In this document: in pieces, positions 16,885 through 26,119 of the stretch | Layout: every line of letters begins with the position of its first letter | Position numbering within the stretch: the first letter of the stretch is position 1 | Assembly: GCA_043554545.1 (NCBI GenBank) | Contig: CP121337.1 | Location: 3,162,001-3,226,000, forward strand | DNA length: 64,000 nt | Source of the DNA: UBA7330 sp043554545 | GTDB taxonomy: Bacteria > Bacteroidota > Bacteroidia > Cytophagales > Cyclobacteriaceae | Direction of reading: 5' to 3' | Position numbers and translations under genes: made by a program | The notes under the pieces: model-generated | Seen by the model: the letters and a program-made list of their open reading frames with translations, nothing else | Told to the model about the DNA's origin: nothing | The model's database searches: none

Positions 16885-17652
16885 TCAATCCTGCTTCTTA
16901 CCAAAATAATACTCGATAATCCTCAGACTCAACAAGCACTCTGCCAGCATCCGCTGATAAGCGTAGTACCACCCTCTTTTCCCATCGAGGATTCCCTTTT
17001 TCAGGATGAGACAGAAAAAGAAGATGAGTACAGGAGCAAAGAAGATCTTCTTTCGAATGCGATCAGGCCAGCTCAACATTTTACCAGAAAATAGTTTTTC
17101 CACTTCACTTTTCATATAACCATCCTGTGCATTTAACCATCGGGAAATGGGCTTGCGGTCATCATGCCAGATAGCATGCTTTAACTGACCAATTTTACCA
17201 TTAATCTTCACTCGATGGGCATGTCCGTCATTTTCATAATGGGCAGCATCTTTTCGGTACAAACAGATTCTTGGTGGTAAGATAGTCCCTGATAGGGGCA
17301 CCCCTTCCACGCAATATCTAAAAGGAATGAGGTATCCATCAGCGCTTTCGGGGTTCAGTCTTTCGATTTCTCTAAACAGCTTTTCGGTGACCAGGTAATC
17401 CGCGTCGATGCTCAATACAAAAGGCGTCTTAACAATGGAAAGCCCATAATTGCACTGTGCTGCAAAAGAATCGAAAGTCCTTTGCTCGACTCTTACATTT
17501 GAAAATTGAGAAGCTATATCCAGTGTACTATCAGTACTAAAACTATCAATCAGCATCACTTCCTTAGCCCATTGCAGCTGTGTCAATGTTCTGGATATAT
17601 TCTCCTCTTCATTAAAGGAAAGAACCATTATCGTAATTTCCGACAAATTCAT
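16885..17652 (-). CDS. family 2 glycosyltransferase (WaaE-like)
   Basis: A 255-residue GT2 with ITIMVLSFNEEENISRTLTQL, LIDSFSTDSTLDIASQF and the VLSIDADYLVTEKL DxD region near 80. The C-terminal part has a hydrophobic stretch (FFAPVLIFFFCLILKKGILD) that may dip into the membrane. Its ATG overlaps the Wzy-like stop by 4 bp (ATGA), so it is translationally coupled to that gene. Confidence 0.92.
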   Translation of the reverse strand: MNLSEITIMVLSFNEEENISRTLTQLQWAKEVMLIDSFSTDSTLDIASQFSNVRVEQRTFDSFAAQCNYGLSIVKTPFVLSIDADYLVTEKLFREIERLNPESADGYLIPFRYCVEGVPLSGTILPPRICLYRKDAAHYENDGHAHRVKINGKIGQLKHAIWHDDRKPISRWLNAQDGYMKSEVEKLFSGKMLSWPDRIRKKIFFAPVLIFFFCLILKKGILDGKRGWYYAYQRMLAECLLSLRIIEYYFGKKQD

Positions 17653-19004
17653 AAGCTTTCCATTACTGGTTCCCTGGAAAAAGTTGATCCCACAACCACC
17701 CGTTTTTTAGCCCTTTCCAATAAATAATAACCCCAGGCTACATAGGTCAGCAACATGATCAATGGCCAGGTTAAGTTTCCGACTAAATAGGCTTCCAGAA
17801 ATGCTCCAACCAACATCGCAATGATTCCAGCAACTACCATCAGGTGGTAATGCTTATCTTCTTTGCTTTGCTTACTGATCCGCCAAAGTTTTCGACTTAA
17901 TACTAGCAATCCTCTTATCATGATGAATAAGGGAATTAAGCCCATGGCTCCTAAGGATGCTGCTATGGCTCCATAGGAATTCTCTCCAAACGCCAATCGA
18001 TCTCCCCTCAAGGGTGCTCCGAAAACAGGATAATTAAGAAACTGAGTGATCTGACTCGAAATTACCCTTGATCTTGTATTGGTGGGATCCGTATATCTAT
18101 TTAGTGTATTTTGATCTACATTTCCTGAAAGGTCAATATTGATATAGGATACAACAAATAAAACGATCATAATTGGTATCAAGTACTTCAGTGTGGATGC
18201 TCTGTAACCGGCTATATAGACCGATAAAGAAATGAGTGCCAATAACACACCCGTTCTGGAGCCTGTTAAAATGAGGTAATAAAATGACCACAGCAATAGT
18301 AAAATCAGCCCCAGCCGAATATGGGGAATTTTCGCCTGGATGATCCAAAACATAAACAAAGGTGTTCCTGTAGCCAATAATACAGCGGCATGTTGTGGGT
18401 TTCCAGTCATCCCCATGTACCGGTTTTGCTGAAAAGTCATCGGCCAAAAATCAATCAATGATTGGTAAAACCCCATAAGGTTAAATAATACAATGACACC
18501 AACAAAACACCCAACCCCATAGCGAAATACTTTATCAGAATATACCCAGCGGGTAACTCCGCTGTGAAACAGATAATAAACCAGAAAGAAAGTTAAAAAA
18601 GCCAACAGCGCCTGGAGGGTATCTCCCTGAAAAATGTTTTTAGCAAATATGAGTAATTGAATGGCTAGCAAAGCGCGCTGGATGACCAGCTGATCCCTGA
18701 GTTTTTGAGTGCCCAGCCTAAACCACAGCGCAAAAATGAGTAAGCTTAAAAGGAATATAATGGCAATTGGACGCCCATAAGCCCTTATCGATTCAAGTGG
18801 AAAGGCTAAATCCGGTGGATCAGCTACAAATTCATTTCGGAATTCCGCAAAAGAGGCCACCAATGCCAAAAGAGCTAAGATCACCCAACGGGTCTTTATG
18901 CTTCCTTTTTGGGAAATGATAAAAAAGAAACCAACCAATATTCCCAGGAAAACCAGGGGATTGAAAATCAGGTCTCCAAACAGATCCAGGTACTCATTGA
19001 TCAT
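17649..19004 (-). CDS. Wzy/WaaL-like O-antigen polymerase or ligase family membrane protein
   Basis: A 451-residue polytopic protein with about 12 helices. The Wzy_C-type segment LILTGSRTGVLLALISLSVY near residue 245 and a large periplasmic loop (NVDQNTLNRYTDPTNTRSRV, PLRGDRLAFGENSYG) are typical of O-antigen ligase-family proteins. It may polymerise lipid-linked repeat units or ligate finished chains; sequence alone does not decide. It is flanked by coupled glycosyltransferase genes on both sides (4 and 11 bp overlaps). No Wzx partner is visible in this window. Confidence 0.9.
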   Translation of the reverse strand: MINEYLDLFGDLIFNPLVFLGILVGFFFIISQKGSIKTRWVILALLALVASFAEFRNEFVADPPDLAFPLESIRAYGRPIAIIFLLSLLIFALWFRLGTQKLRDQLVIQRALLAIQLLIFAKNIFQGDTLQALLAFLTFFLVYYLFHSGVTRWVYSDKVFRYGVGCFVGVIVLFNLMGFYQSLIDFWPMTFQQNRYMGMTGNPQHAAVLLATGTPLFMFWIIQAKIPHIRLGLILLLLWSFYYLILTGSRTGVLLALISLSVYIAGYRASTLKYLIPIMIVLFVVSYINIDLSGNVDQNTLNRYTDPTNTRSRVISSQITQFLNYPVFGAPLRGDRLAFGENSYGAIAASLGAMGLIPLFIMIRGLLVLSRKLWRISKQSKEDKHYHLMVVAGIIAMLVGAFLEAYLVGNLTWPLIMLLTYVAWGYYLLERAKKRVVVGSTFSREPVMESL

Positions 19005-20043
19005 GAATCCCGGAGATTAGATGTAAAAATTTCTCAGACCAGACCTTAGCCTCATAAGGCGCTGCCTGATGAATAGAGCGTCTACCCATTTCAGGTAACG
19101 AATCATGATTTTCATGCATCCAATGCAGTGCCTCAGCTATTGCCCTTACGCTATTTTCGTTGATCACCAAACCATTCCAGTACATTTTGACCACCTCCAC
19201 CTGACTACCAGAGGCATGGGTGCAAATCACCGGTAAGCCTGCAGCGCAGGCTTCCACCACAATCAATGGCCAGGGATCAAAGGTGCTTGGCAATACCAGA
19301 CAGCCGGCCTCCTGCCATACCTCATTCATGCTACCTGGCTGCACAAATCCATGGTTTACAATTCCCTCTCCCTGAATCAATGATTCTATCTGACCTTTAC
19401 CACAAGTGTGGAGTTCCCAGGGGTCTTCGGACTTCAATCGATAGTTTTGATAAGCCGGTATTAAAAGGTCAATGCCCTTTTCGGCTGCATACCTGCCAAT
19501 GTACAAGAATTTTCGAGGCCACTGTTTCCTCTTGCGAGTTTCATAATTCACCTTCAATTGAGCTGCATCCACCCCGTATTGGACCTTAGCTATGTGATGA
19601 GCGCCTAATCTTCTGGCATACTGATAGCTTCGCTCTCCGCTTGTCATCACAGCAGCCATTTTGCTGATGAAATTCTTAAGTAACAACCTCCCTATTTGTT
19701 GTCTCCCTGTTCCCTGCCATGGGGTGTCCATTGTCAGAATAAAAGATGGTCTGGTTCGAAACTCTTTAGCAAATGCCAGGTTTCTGTAGGCCGGAACGAA
19801 CCACCCACACAAAACAATCACCTCCGGCTCCCAGGAAATGACTTCCTGAAGCAATTCCTTCTTATTGGGTGTACGGCTTACCCAATGGATATCCAATCCT
19901 TTTGTTAGTCCCAAATCAAATGCCGTTTCCTGATTGTTTCCAAAAGCATACACCCGAAGCTCCACTCCTGCCTGAGCGGAAAGTGCCTTCCAGCAAGCAC
20001 TCATATATCCTGAGATATCTGACCAGCAAAAAAGGATTTTCAA
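18994..20043 (-). CDS. family 4 (GT-B) glycosyltransferase
   Basis: A 349-residue GT-B protein from a TTG start. It has LYIGRYAAEKGIDLLIPAY as the donor-domain opening and DPWPLIVVEACAAGLPVICT as the E-x7-E nucleotide-sugar motif near residue 260. It overlaps the Wzy-like gene by 11 bp and is 1 bp from the FkbM gene, so it sits in one operon. Confidence 0.92.
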   Translation of the reverse strand: MKILFCWSDISGYMSACWKALSAQAGVELRVYAFGNNQETAFDLGLTKGLDIHWVSRTPNKKELLQEVISWEPEVIVLCGWFVPAYRNLAFAKEFRTRPSFILTMDTPWQGTGRQQIGRLLLKNFISKMAAVMTSGERSYQYARRLGAHHIAKVQYGVDAAQLKVNYETRKRKQWPRKFLYIGRYAAEKGIDLLIPAYQNYRLKSEDPWELHTCGKGQIESLIQGEGIVNHGFVQPGSMNEVWQEAGCLVLPSTFDPWPLIVVEACAAGLPVICTHASGSQVEVVKMYWNGLVINENSVRAIAEALHWMHENHDSLPEMGRRSIHQAAPYEAKVWSEKFLHLISGIHDQ

Positions 20044-20044
20044 A

Positions 20045-20830
20045 TTATTGAGATTTGAATTTGATATAACGTTTTTTCCAATTTAGACATTGATCCTGAA
20101 CTATTGCCATTGAATCAAATTTAAAAGTGAAATGGGAATAATCTAAACCAATAAAGTACTCTTTAAGTTTTTGAGAAGCTTCATCTGACAGGTGAATACT
20201 TTCATATATGAATATTTTTGGGGTATGCGTATGAAAAGGAAATCCATGGATCAGCTCTGATTCTGCCCCCTCAACATCAATACATACTATATCAAGATCG
20301 CTCACATTATTATCCATTAGAATCGATGCAATACTCCTAAATTCCACTTTTTCAGACCCTATCATATCGTCCTGAATCTTTGGAAAGTGCTTTATGATGT
20401 GATTTTTACTGAAGGAGGCAATCTGAGATGAATAATCAGGAAAGATATCTCTAAACTCTTCTTTAACCTTGTAAAGCTCACCTGTATAATTTCTATCAGA
20501 TACAGCACATTCCTGAATGAACACCCTGGAATTAAGCAACCATCGATAATTTTTTCTCAAACTAATTAAACAATTTTCGATGGGCTCAACCAGATAAGCA
20601 TGCCACTTTGGACTCTGCACAATAAACTCTCTCACCGGATCATTTGAGATCCCATCATTTGCTCCTATCTGCAATAGATGTATTTCATTCCTGTTTTTAG
20701 CATATTCTGTCAAAAGCACATATATCTCATTTCTATCATAAATACGAGATAGTCTTTTTATTAGGTCAAAAACTCTAGGATATTTTGTTTTTAAAATATT
20801 CGCTATTAATACCTTTAGTTTGAATATCAT
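20045..20830 (-). CDS. FkbM-family methyltransferase
   Basis: A 261-residue SAM-dependent methyltransferase. The SAM-binding motif LLQIGANDGISNDPV is near residue 53, the acidic strand AYLVEPIENCL near 77 and the FkbM hallmark DIVCIDVEGAESELIHGF near 178. FkbM proteins in glycan loci usually O-methylate a sugar. A second, more divergent FkbM gene lies at 39.3 kb. Low GC compared with its left neighbours. Confidence 0.92.
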   Translation of the reverse strand: MIFKLKVLIANILKTKYPRVFDLIKRLSRIYDRNEIYVLLTEYAKNRNEIHLLQIGANDGISNDPVREFIVQSPKWHAYLVEPIENCLISLRKNYRWLLNSRVFIQECAVSDRNYTGELYKVKEEFRDIFPDYSSQIASFSKNHIIKHFPKIQDDMIGSEKVEFRSIASILMDNNVSDLDIVCIDVEGAESELIHGFPFHTHTPKIFIYESIHLSDEASQKLKEYFIGLDYSHFTFKFDSMAIVQDQCLNWKKRYIKFKSQ

Positions 20831-20832
20831 TC

Positions 20833-21954
20833 TTAAATGTATCTTTCTAGAATTTGAATTGTACTATTACTGACACTTTCCCATGTGAATTTTTTACTGA
20901 ATTGAAAATTCGAGCGTAAATCGTCTCTTGTATCGGACTTAAGTTCGTTTATAAACGCTATCCTTTCTATAATCTCTTTAACAGATGCTTGATCAGATAC
21001 ACGATATTTACTTATTGGATTAAATTCCCGAAAAGGTTCCTTGTCGTAGGTAATCACCGGACAATCAAGTGCCATGGCTTCAATGACTGGAAGTCCAAAC
21101 CCCTCATAATGGGAAAAAAACAACATGCAGGAGGCGTGAAAAATATAGGTATACATTTCTTCGTCACTGAGTATTCCTTTATTAGTCAATGAATCGATTT
21201 CCTCAAAGGCGGGAAGGTACTTTTCCTCAGAATTTCCTATTACCACTATCTTAAAATCCTTTTTATGCTGATCCAGGTATTTTGATAATTTCACAATCAA
21301 ATCTGCTCCTTTTTTCTCTCGCAATCCACCCACTACTACACAGTAAGGACTTTCAATATTAGCCGGACCTGCTACTTCTCTAAAATCATAAATCGCCTGA
21401 TCTATTCCATTCCCTACCACAGAAATTTTATCTGGATGTATATCCAGTAGTTCCACCATTCTTTCCTTTGAAAAATTTGAAATGGTTAGCAGGTGATCGA
21501 CGCTGTTAAATACTCTTTGCATCCATAAGCTTCCCTTCAGTCTGGCAAATCGTTGGTGTAAGGTATTTGACCAGGGAAGCTGTGTTTCCATGAGATGCAT
21601 ATCGTGCATGGTAATGATTTTTGGAATATCCCTTTTGAATGAAACATACCCATCTACCGGGGAATAAAAAACATCTATACCTTCGGTATCTGCGTCCATT
21701 AGGGGACGATTGAATAATTTCCAACTCCTTTCTCTGGCCAATGCATTGCCAGTGAATGATCGGGTTTTCATGTATGATAGCGGAGAACGCAGATTTAATC
21801 TTCCATCCTCCAAGGACTCATTGGAAGCTAATAAAACAGGGTTGATACTTTCATCCTTTTGCATTTCTCCAAATACCCCATTGATATGTCTTCCTACGCC
21901 TGTACAAGGCAAATAGGTACGTTGAGGCTGAAAATAGGTGAGTAAATTAATCAC
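20833..21954 (-). CDS. family 4 (GT-B) glycosyltransferase
   Basis: A 373-residue GT-B protein. It shows CTGVGRHINGVFGEM at the acceptor-side N-terminus, CVVVGGLREKKGADLIVKLS in the donor domain and HYEGFGLPVIEAMALDCPVI as the E-x7-E motif near 285. Start is GTG, overlapping the upstream stop by 4 bp (GTGA). Confidence 0.93.
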   Translation of the reverse strand: MINLLTYFQPQRTYLPCTGVGRHINGVFGEMQKDESINPVLLASNESLEDGRLNLRSPLSYMKTRSFTGNALARERSWKLFNRPLMDADTEGIDVFYSPVDGYVSFKRDIPKIITMHDMHLMETQLPWSNTLHQRFARLKGSLWMQRVFNSVDHLLTISNFSKERMVELLDIHPDKISVVGNGIDQAIYDFREVAGPANIESPYCVVVGGLREKKGADLIVKLSKYLDQHKKDFKIVVIGNSEEKYLPAFEEIDSLTNKGILSDEEMYTYIFHASCMLFFSHYEGFGLPVIEAMALDCPVITYDKEPFREFNPISKYRVSDQASVKEIIERIAFINELKSDTRDDLRSNFQFSKKFTWESVSNSTIQILERYI

Positions 21955-23171
21955 CGGGAGCTGTACATTTTATAGATCATTGGGTGATGCACCACATTGA
22001 AAATCAGACGCTCTTTACTGAACATCGGAAATTGATGAAGTTCCTTTTTAATGAAACTAAAATCAACTTCCGGATTGGATGTTTCATTGGCAATCAGCTT
22101 CATGATTCGCTGCCCTACACTTTCTGTATTGTATAATTGAATGGCTTGCTCCCTTAATTGCTCCGGCATGAATTTCTGTACTTTTTCATCTTCCATCACC
22201 TGCAGTCCACATTGAATAAACTGTTCTTTAGATCTGGCGATGTAGCCATTTTTGCCATGCTCAACCATCAAAACCTGGGTGTTATCCTTTAGTGGAGTGC
22301 TATAGGTTACCACCGGGGTACCACACAACAAAGATTCCACCAGCACCATTCCAAAGCTCTCACCAATGCTGGAATAGTGCATCATGCAATCAATGGATGC
22401 ATATCTCAGGCTTAGCTCATGGTCATCATGCGTCGCCGGTAAGGTGATGATTTTATCGCGAATTGGGATTGGTAGTGATTCAATGGATGCCCTTACCTGC
22501 GGTGAGGGTGTGATCAACAATAAAGATACTTGTTGATTGGACTCATAGATTTTCTGAAAAGCCGTAATCAAAAACGGATGCCATTTTGCATTGTCAGCAG
22601 CACCAATTCTTCCAAAAACAAAATCTTTAGCATTAATCCCGATTTGTTTCTTAAACGCTTCGACTTCAATTTTAGCTGGAATCTTAAAGGATTCAGGATC
22701 TACCGAATAAGGAAGGACAACGCCCTTAGGGTGGTAAGGCAACGCCTTAGCCCATTGTTGCCATTTCCAGAGACACCAGTCTGAAAGGTGAAGATGACAA
22801 TTAATAACCCCTTCGCTTAGCGCATAATCTACCCTGCTGAAGACATTCGTTTCCAGTACCTGGGCTTTTAGATTTTCGGTGAATTCGAAAAACTGATCGA
22901 AGAGCGCATTTTGTAATCCAGGCCGATGGAGGTGTATCACATCCGGTGTCCAATCCTGTATAAAGTTGATATTGGCCTCATTCAATCCGGTCATCACCTC
23001 AATGCCCTGCTGCATTAAGGGATCTGCTCGTACGCCACCCGTTTTGAGTCCGAGCACTTTGACCTCCCACCCTTGCTGATGAAAAAACAATGCATAATTT
23101 TGAGCAGCACGCTGTGACCCTCGGCCATCGAGGTCTTCAAGTACCACTAGATATTTCTTAGGAGAGGGCAT
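21951..23171 (-). CDS. family 4 (GT-B) glycosyltransferase
   Basis: A 406-residue GT-B protein. ATG (MPSPKKYLVVLEDLDG) is preferred over a TTG two codons earlier. N-terminal GSQRAAQNYALFFHQQGWEV and the C-terminal SIGESFGMVLVESLLCGTPV motif define the family; FGRIGAADNAKWHPFLITAF opens the donor domain. It is coupled downstream to the next GT and overlaps the pyruvyl-transferase-like gene upstream by 14 bp. Confidence 0.92.
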   Translation of the reverse strand: MPSPKKYLVVLEDLDGRGSQRAAQNYALFFHQQGWEVKVLGLKTGGVRADPLMQQGIEVMTGLNEANINFIQDWTPDVIHLHRPGLQNALFDQFFEFTENLKAQVLETNVFSRVDYALSEGVINCHLHLSDWCLWKWQQWAKALPYHPKGVVLPYSVDPESFKIPAKIEVEAFKKQIGINAKDFVFGRIGAADNAKWHPFLITAFQKIYESNQQVSLLLITPSPQVRASIESLPIPIRDKIITLPATHDDHELSLRYASIDCMMHYSSIGESFGMVLVESLLCGTPVVTYSTPLKDNTQVLMVEHGKNGYIARSKEQFIQCGLQVMEDEKVQKFMPEQLREQAIQLYNTESVGQRIMKLIANETSNPEVDFSFIKKELHQFPMFSKERLIFNVVHHPMIYKMYSSR

Positions 23172-24288
23172 TGACAAACAGACTAAAATTATCCTTCACC
23201 TCTTTTTGTACTTTCATCAATTCATCTCCAGAAAAGCAAATTGCACTTTCTGCGGTTAACTTTTCAATAGCCTGTTTTGGGGATTCGACAAATTCAGTTC
23301 TTCTAACACCCACTTCGATATCAAGACCTAAATCCGTCATCAAGTCTTCACATTTTTTAGCATAATAAACAGGCAGTAATGGAACCCCAGCTAAAAGAGA
23401 AAAAACCATGGCATGAAATCTTGTACTGATCATCATATCCATTTTTGAGATCTCCTGTATAAGTCTGACTGGAGAAGGATCAAAGTGATTTAATATTATT
23501 GGAACCCCCTTAAACACTTTTGCTGCAAGATATTCATCAACAGGCGTAAAAGGAAAATGAGTAACCTCCCAACCTTGCTTTGCATACCAATGCACTACCT
23601 CCTTCATGCTCTCCAGATATGCTGGTCCAATAGTGTTTATATATGATGCCAATGAAGGATCATTTACCTTATACCAGTCCATCATTGGAGAACCAGGCAC
23701 AAACCGTCTGCCATCCCAATATAAAAATAAATTCATAAGGTTGACCCCCAGTCTTTTTGGCTCAGCAATAGGATTCACCTCTTGAAATGAATCCAATACA
23801 AACGCATTGTCAGGAGCATATTTCATTTGGCTAAGAACCGTACTAAATTTTTCATGTTGAGATTTGCTTCTAGTTGATATAAAAGAAACATTACTTAAGT
23901 ACGATAAAACGTCATCATCAAAACCAAGCAGATCACCAGAAAAGTCAACTCCAATCATATATACCTGAGATGGGGCATAATATCTCATTAAAGTCCTGAT
24001 ATTATCTAATACACCTACCGCTCCCCCTCCTATGATGATTTTTTTATATTTAGGATATTCATTCAAATGATACAAATCTATTTTCTTGGCTTCACCTCGC
24101 ATATAACTTTTCACAGAGTCATATAAAGCATTATCACCCACATTAAGTCCATGGTAGGCACCCGCAAGTGCCAGATCCTTTGATTCTACCTGCCTGACCT
24201 TCCTTGCCAAGTTGTTTTTGATTCTGGAATGTAATTGAGTAGCCTTCCATTTTATGAAGTCTTTTTCTGTAAAAAGAGAAATAGTCAT
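23158..24288 (-). CDS. polysaccharide pyruvyl transferase family protein
   Basis: A 376-residue protein matching the PS_pyruv_trans family: AGAYHGLNVGDNALYDSVKS near residue 43, IIIGGGAVGVLDNIRTLM near 87, and MMISTRFHAMVFSLLAGVPL near 300, the conserved S-R-x-H-A motif. Members transfer pyruvate from PEP to form ketals on exopolysaccharides (CsaB, WcaK). In glycan loci some members are of unproven activity, so the pyruvylation role is family-level inference. It ends 14 bp inside the next gene. Confidence 0.88.
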   Translation of the reverse strand: MTISLFTEKDFIKWKATQLHSRIKNNLARKVRQVESKDLALAGAYHGLNVGDNALYDSVKSYMRGEAKKIDLYHLNEYPKYKKIIIGGGAVGVLDNIRTLMRYYAPSQVYMIGVDFSGDLLGFDDDVLSYLSNVSFISTRSKSQHEKFSTVLSQMKYAPDNAFVLDSFQEVNPIAEPKRLGVNLMNLFLYWDGRRFVPGSPMMDWYKVNDPSLASYINTIGPAYLESMKEVVHWYAKQGWEVTHFPFTPVDEYLAAKVFKGVPIILNHFDPSPVRLIQEISKMDMMISTRFHAMVFSLLAGVPLLPVYYAKKCEDLMTDLGLDIEVGVRRTEFVESPKQAIEKLTAESAICFSGDELMKVQKEVKDNFSLFVNALS

Positions 24289-24293
24289 ATTAA

Positions 24294-25262
24294 TTACCTT
24301 AAAAAAGAAAAAATATATTCTGTATAGTGTGGTCCAAGAAAACTGTTGACTTTCCTATATAATAAATTTCCAGAAGGAGTCTTTTTCGATAGATGTTTTG
24401 CCTCTTCAAAGTACTTCTCCGCCTCTATTTTTCCACCTTCCCTTAATATCCCCCTACCGTATGCCCAAAGTCTATTACCAAGGACAAGCTTCACATCATC
24501 AGATAAAAACCCCTTTTCTTCAATTAGCCGTTGCTGGCCTATAAACATTTGAAAAATTTTCGTATGATGCTTTCTTAGAGAAGTACTGCTTATTCGAGCC
24601 TGGGCTACCTGCCTGAATAAATACACTTTTTCTGGTTCCTTATAATAGATAAACCGGACACCAGCCAAAACCAACCTGAGATGCAGGTCAAACTCCTGAC
24701 CTTTTACCAATTGCTCATCAAATCCCTGAACCTTCTCCAACCAAAGTCTGCGGTGTAGAGGTGAAGTGGTCAGCGGATTTTGGGTAAGCATGTGGTGAAC
24801 CGGATCTTGTCGCTCCTGAATGGGTTTTAGCGAATAACCGGTGATTGGATTCAGGTTTTCATCGGTCCATTGAACCTCTCCATAGGGTATTTCATTTTCA
24901 GCTAATGAATTTATTTGACCCCATTGGGCTTTTAATGTATCTAAAAGCAGCACATCATCAGAATCCAAAAATTTGATGAAATCTGCCCTGGCATTTTTCC
25001 ATCCCAGGTTTCGGGCAGCAGGAGCTCCTTTATTCTCCTGGTAGAATACCTTGATTTTATTTCCATAACTTTCAAGAATCTCCCTGCTGGCATCTGTTGA
25101 TCCGTCGTCTACTACAATGACTTCTACTTTGATTCCTGACTGATTGAGTGCGCTGTCGATGGACTCTTTTAGAAACCTTGATCCGTTGTAGTTGGGAATG
25201 ACTACTGAAATCTGAGGCTTCAGTTGTTGATTCGTTGATGTGTTGATGTGTTTATTCGACAC
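24294..25262 (-). CDS. family 2 glycosyltransferase
   Basis: A 322-residue GT2 with ISVVIPNYNGSRFLKESIDS, VVDDGSTDASREILESYG, NKGAPAARNLGWKNA and FLDSDDVLL. The start is GTG. The first ~15 residues (SNKHINTSTNQQLKP) are encoded by the 8-bp TTGTTGAT-type tandem repeat that recurs in intergenic spacers, so this tail is likely repeat-derived rather than part of the fold; the true start could also lie at a later codon. Confidence 0.9.
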   Translation of the reverse strand: MSNKHINTSTNQQLKPQISVVIPNYNGSRFLKESIDSALNQSGIKVEVIVVDDGSTDASREILESYGNKIKVFYQENKGAPAARNLGWKNARADFIKFLDSDDVLLLDTLKAQWGQINSLAENEIPYGEVQWTDENLNPITGYSLKPIQERQDPVHHMLTQNPLTTSPLHRRLWLEKVQGFDEQLVKGQEFDLHLRLVLAGVRFIYYKEPEKVYLFRQVAQARISSTSLRKHHTKIFQMFIGQQRLIEEKGFLSDDVKLVLGNRLWAYGRGILREGGKIEAEKYFEEAKHLSKKTPSGNLLYRKVNSFLGPHYTEYIFSFLR

Positions 25263-25270
25263 TACTAATC

Positions 25271-26119
25271 CTATTTCTTTCTGGCGATAACATTCAACAT
25301 CATTCCGAGCCCTAAAGCGTCTATTAATTTCAGGAATGGATTACCTAAATATTTGATGCCGGGAAGGGGAATCTTATGCCAGGGCAATCTTGATGTTGTT
25401 TCCATTTCCAGGAGCTCGAATTCATGATTTTCCAGCAAAATCTTCAGGCTCTTTTTGGTAAAATAATTCAGGTGCTCCGGTGGAATGATATAAAAATCTT
25501 TCTCTTGTCGAATAAAGCGAAACAGACTATTAAAATGAGGAACTGCAATCATCCACAGCCCACCTTCATCCAATAGCTCATGGGTTTTCTGAGTCCATTG
25601 TACCGGATCAGCTGCATGCTCCAGGATCTGACTCATCAGGACCACTCCGTATGCTCGATCCGTTTCGAAGTCTTCGTAGGTCGTGCTTATTGGAAGTGTT
25701 CCGGTCAACTCCTGTAAGATCTTCTTCTCATTCGCTGCCAGCTCCAGCGGAGTCACTTCATACCCTCGCTCCTGCAATTCTTTGGTATAAAAGCCATACC
25801 CGGCCCCTATATCCAAAGCGAGTTTTTGATCAGCAAGCTGATGTTGATCAATCTTATCTACGAGACGTACGCTGTCGATGGTGCTATTGGGATAGGTCCG
25901 TTCGGCTTCCTGTACCTGCTCCATGCTGGTTTCGGTAAACTTAGCACCGTGTCCGGATTGGGCATAAATGCCCTTGATTTCATCCTGAGATAGAAAAGGA
26001 TGGACAAAACCATAACCACATGCCGTACATTGATAAATGGAATATTCGTTCTTTATTCTCCAAAGCACAGTGTTCCCCTGGCAAATTGGACAATCATTTT
26101 CAGATGGAATATCAACCAT
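25271..26119 (-). CDS. class I SAM-dependent methyltransferase with N-terminal zinc-ribbon motif
   Basis: A 282-residue protein from ATG (MVDIPSENDCPIC). Two CxxC pairs (CPIC at about 9-12, CTAC near 31) form a putative zinc ribbon. The methyltransferase core follows: LALDIGAGYGFYTKELQERG near 98, YGVVLMSQILEHAADPVQW and EGGLWMIAVPHFNS. It resembles C-methyltransferase-like proteins of sugar loci. The methyl acceptor (sugar or lipid-linked glycan) is unknown. A similar two-part protein is at 37.5 kb. Confidence 0.9.
   Translation of the reverse strand: MVDIPSENDCPICQGNTVLWRIKNEYSIYQCTACGYGFVHPFLSQDEIKGIYAQSGHGAKFTETSMEQVQEAERTYPNSTIDSVRLVDKIDQHQLADQKLALDIGAGYGFYTKELQERGYEVTPLELAANEKKILQELTGTLPISTTYEDFETDRAYGVVLMSQILEHAADPVQWTQKTHELLDEGGLWMIAVPHFNSLFRFIRQEKDFYIIPPEHLNYFTKKSLKILLENHEFELLEMETTSRLPWHKIPLPGIKYLGNPFLKLIDALGLGMMLNVIARKK

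Noticed and set aside
23158..24288. Assigning the pyruvyl-transferase-like protein as a proven WcaK/CsaB orthologue
   Set aside because: Only family-level motifs (GGGA, STRFHA) are visible; substrate and activity cannot be deduced, so no gene symbol was given.
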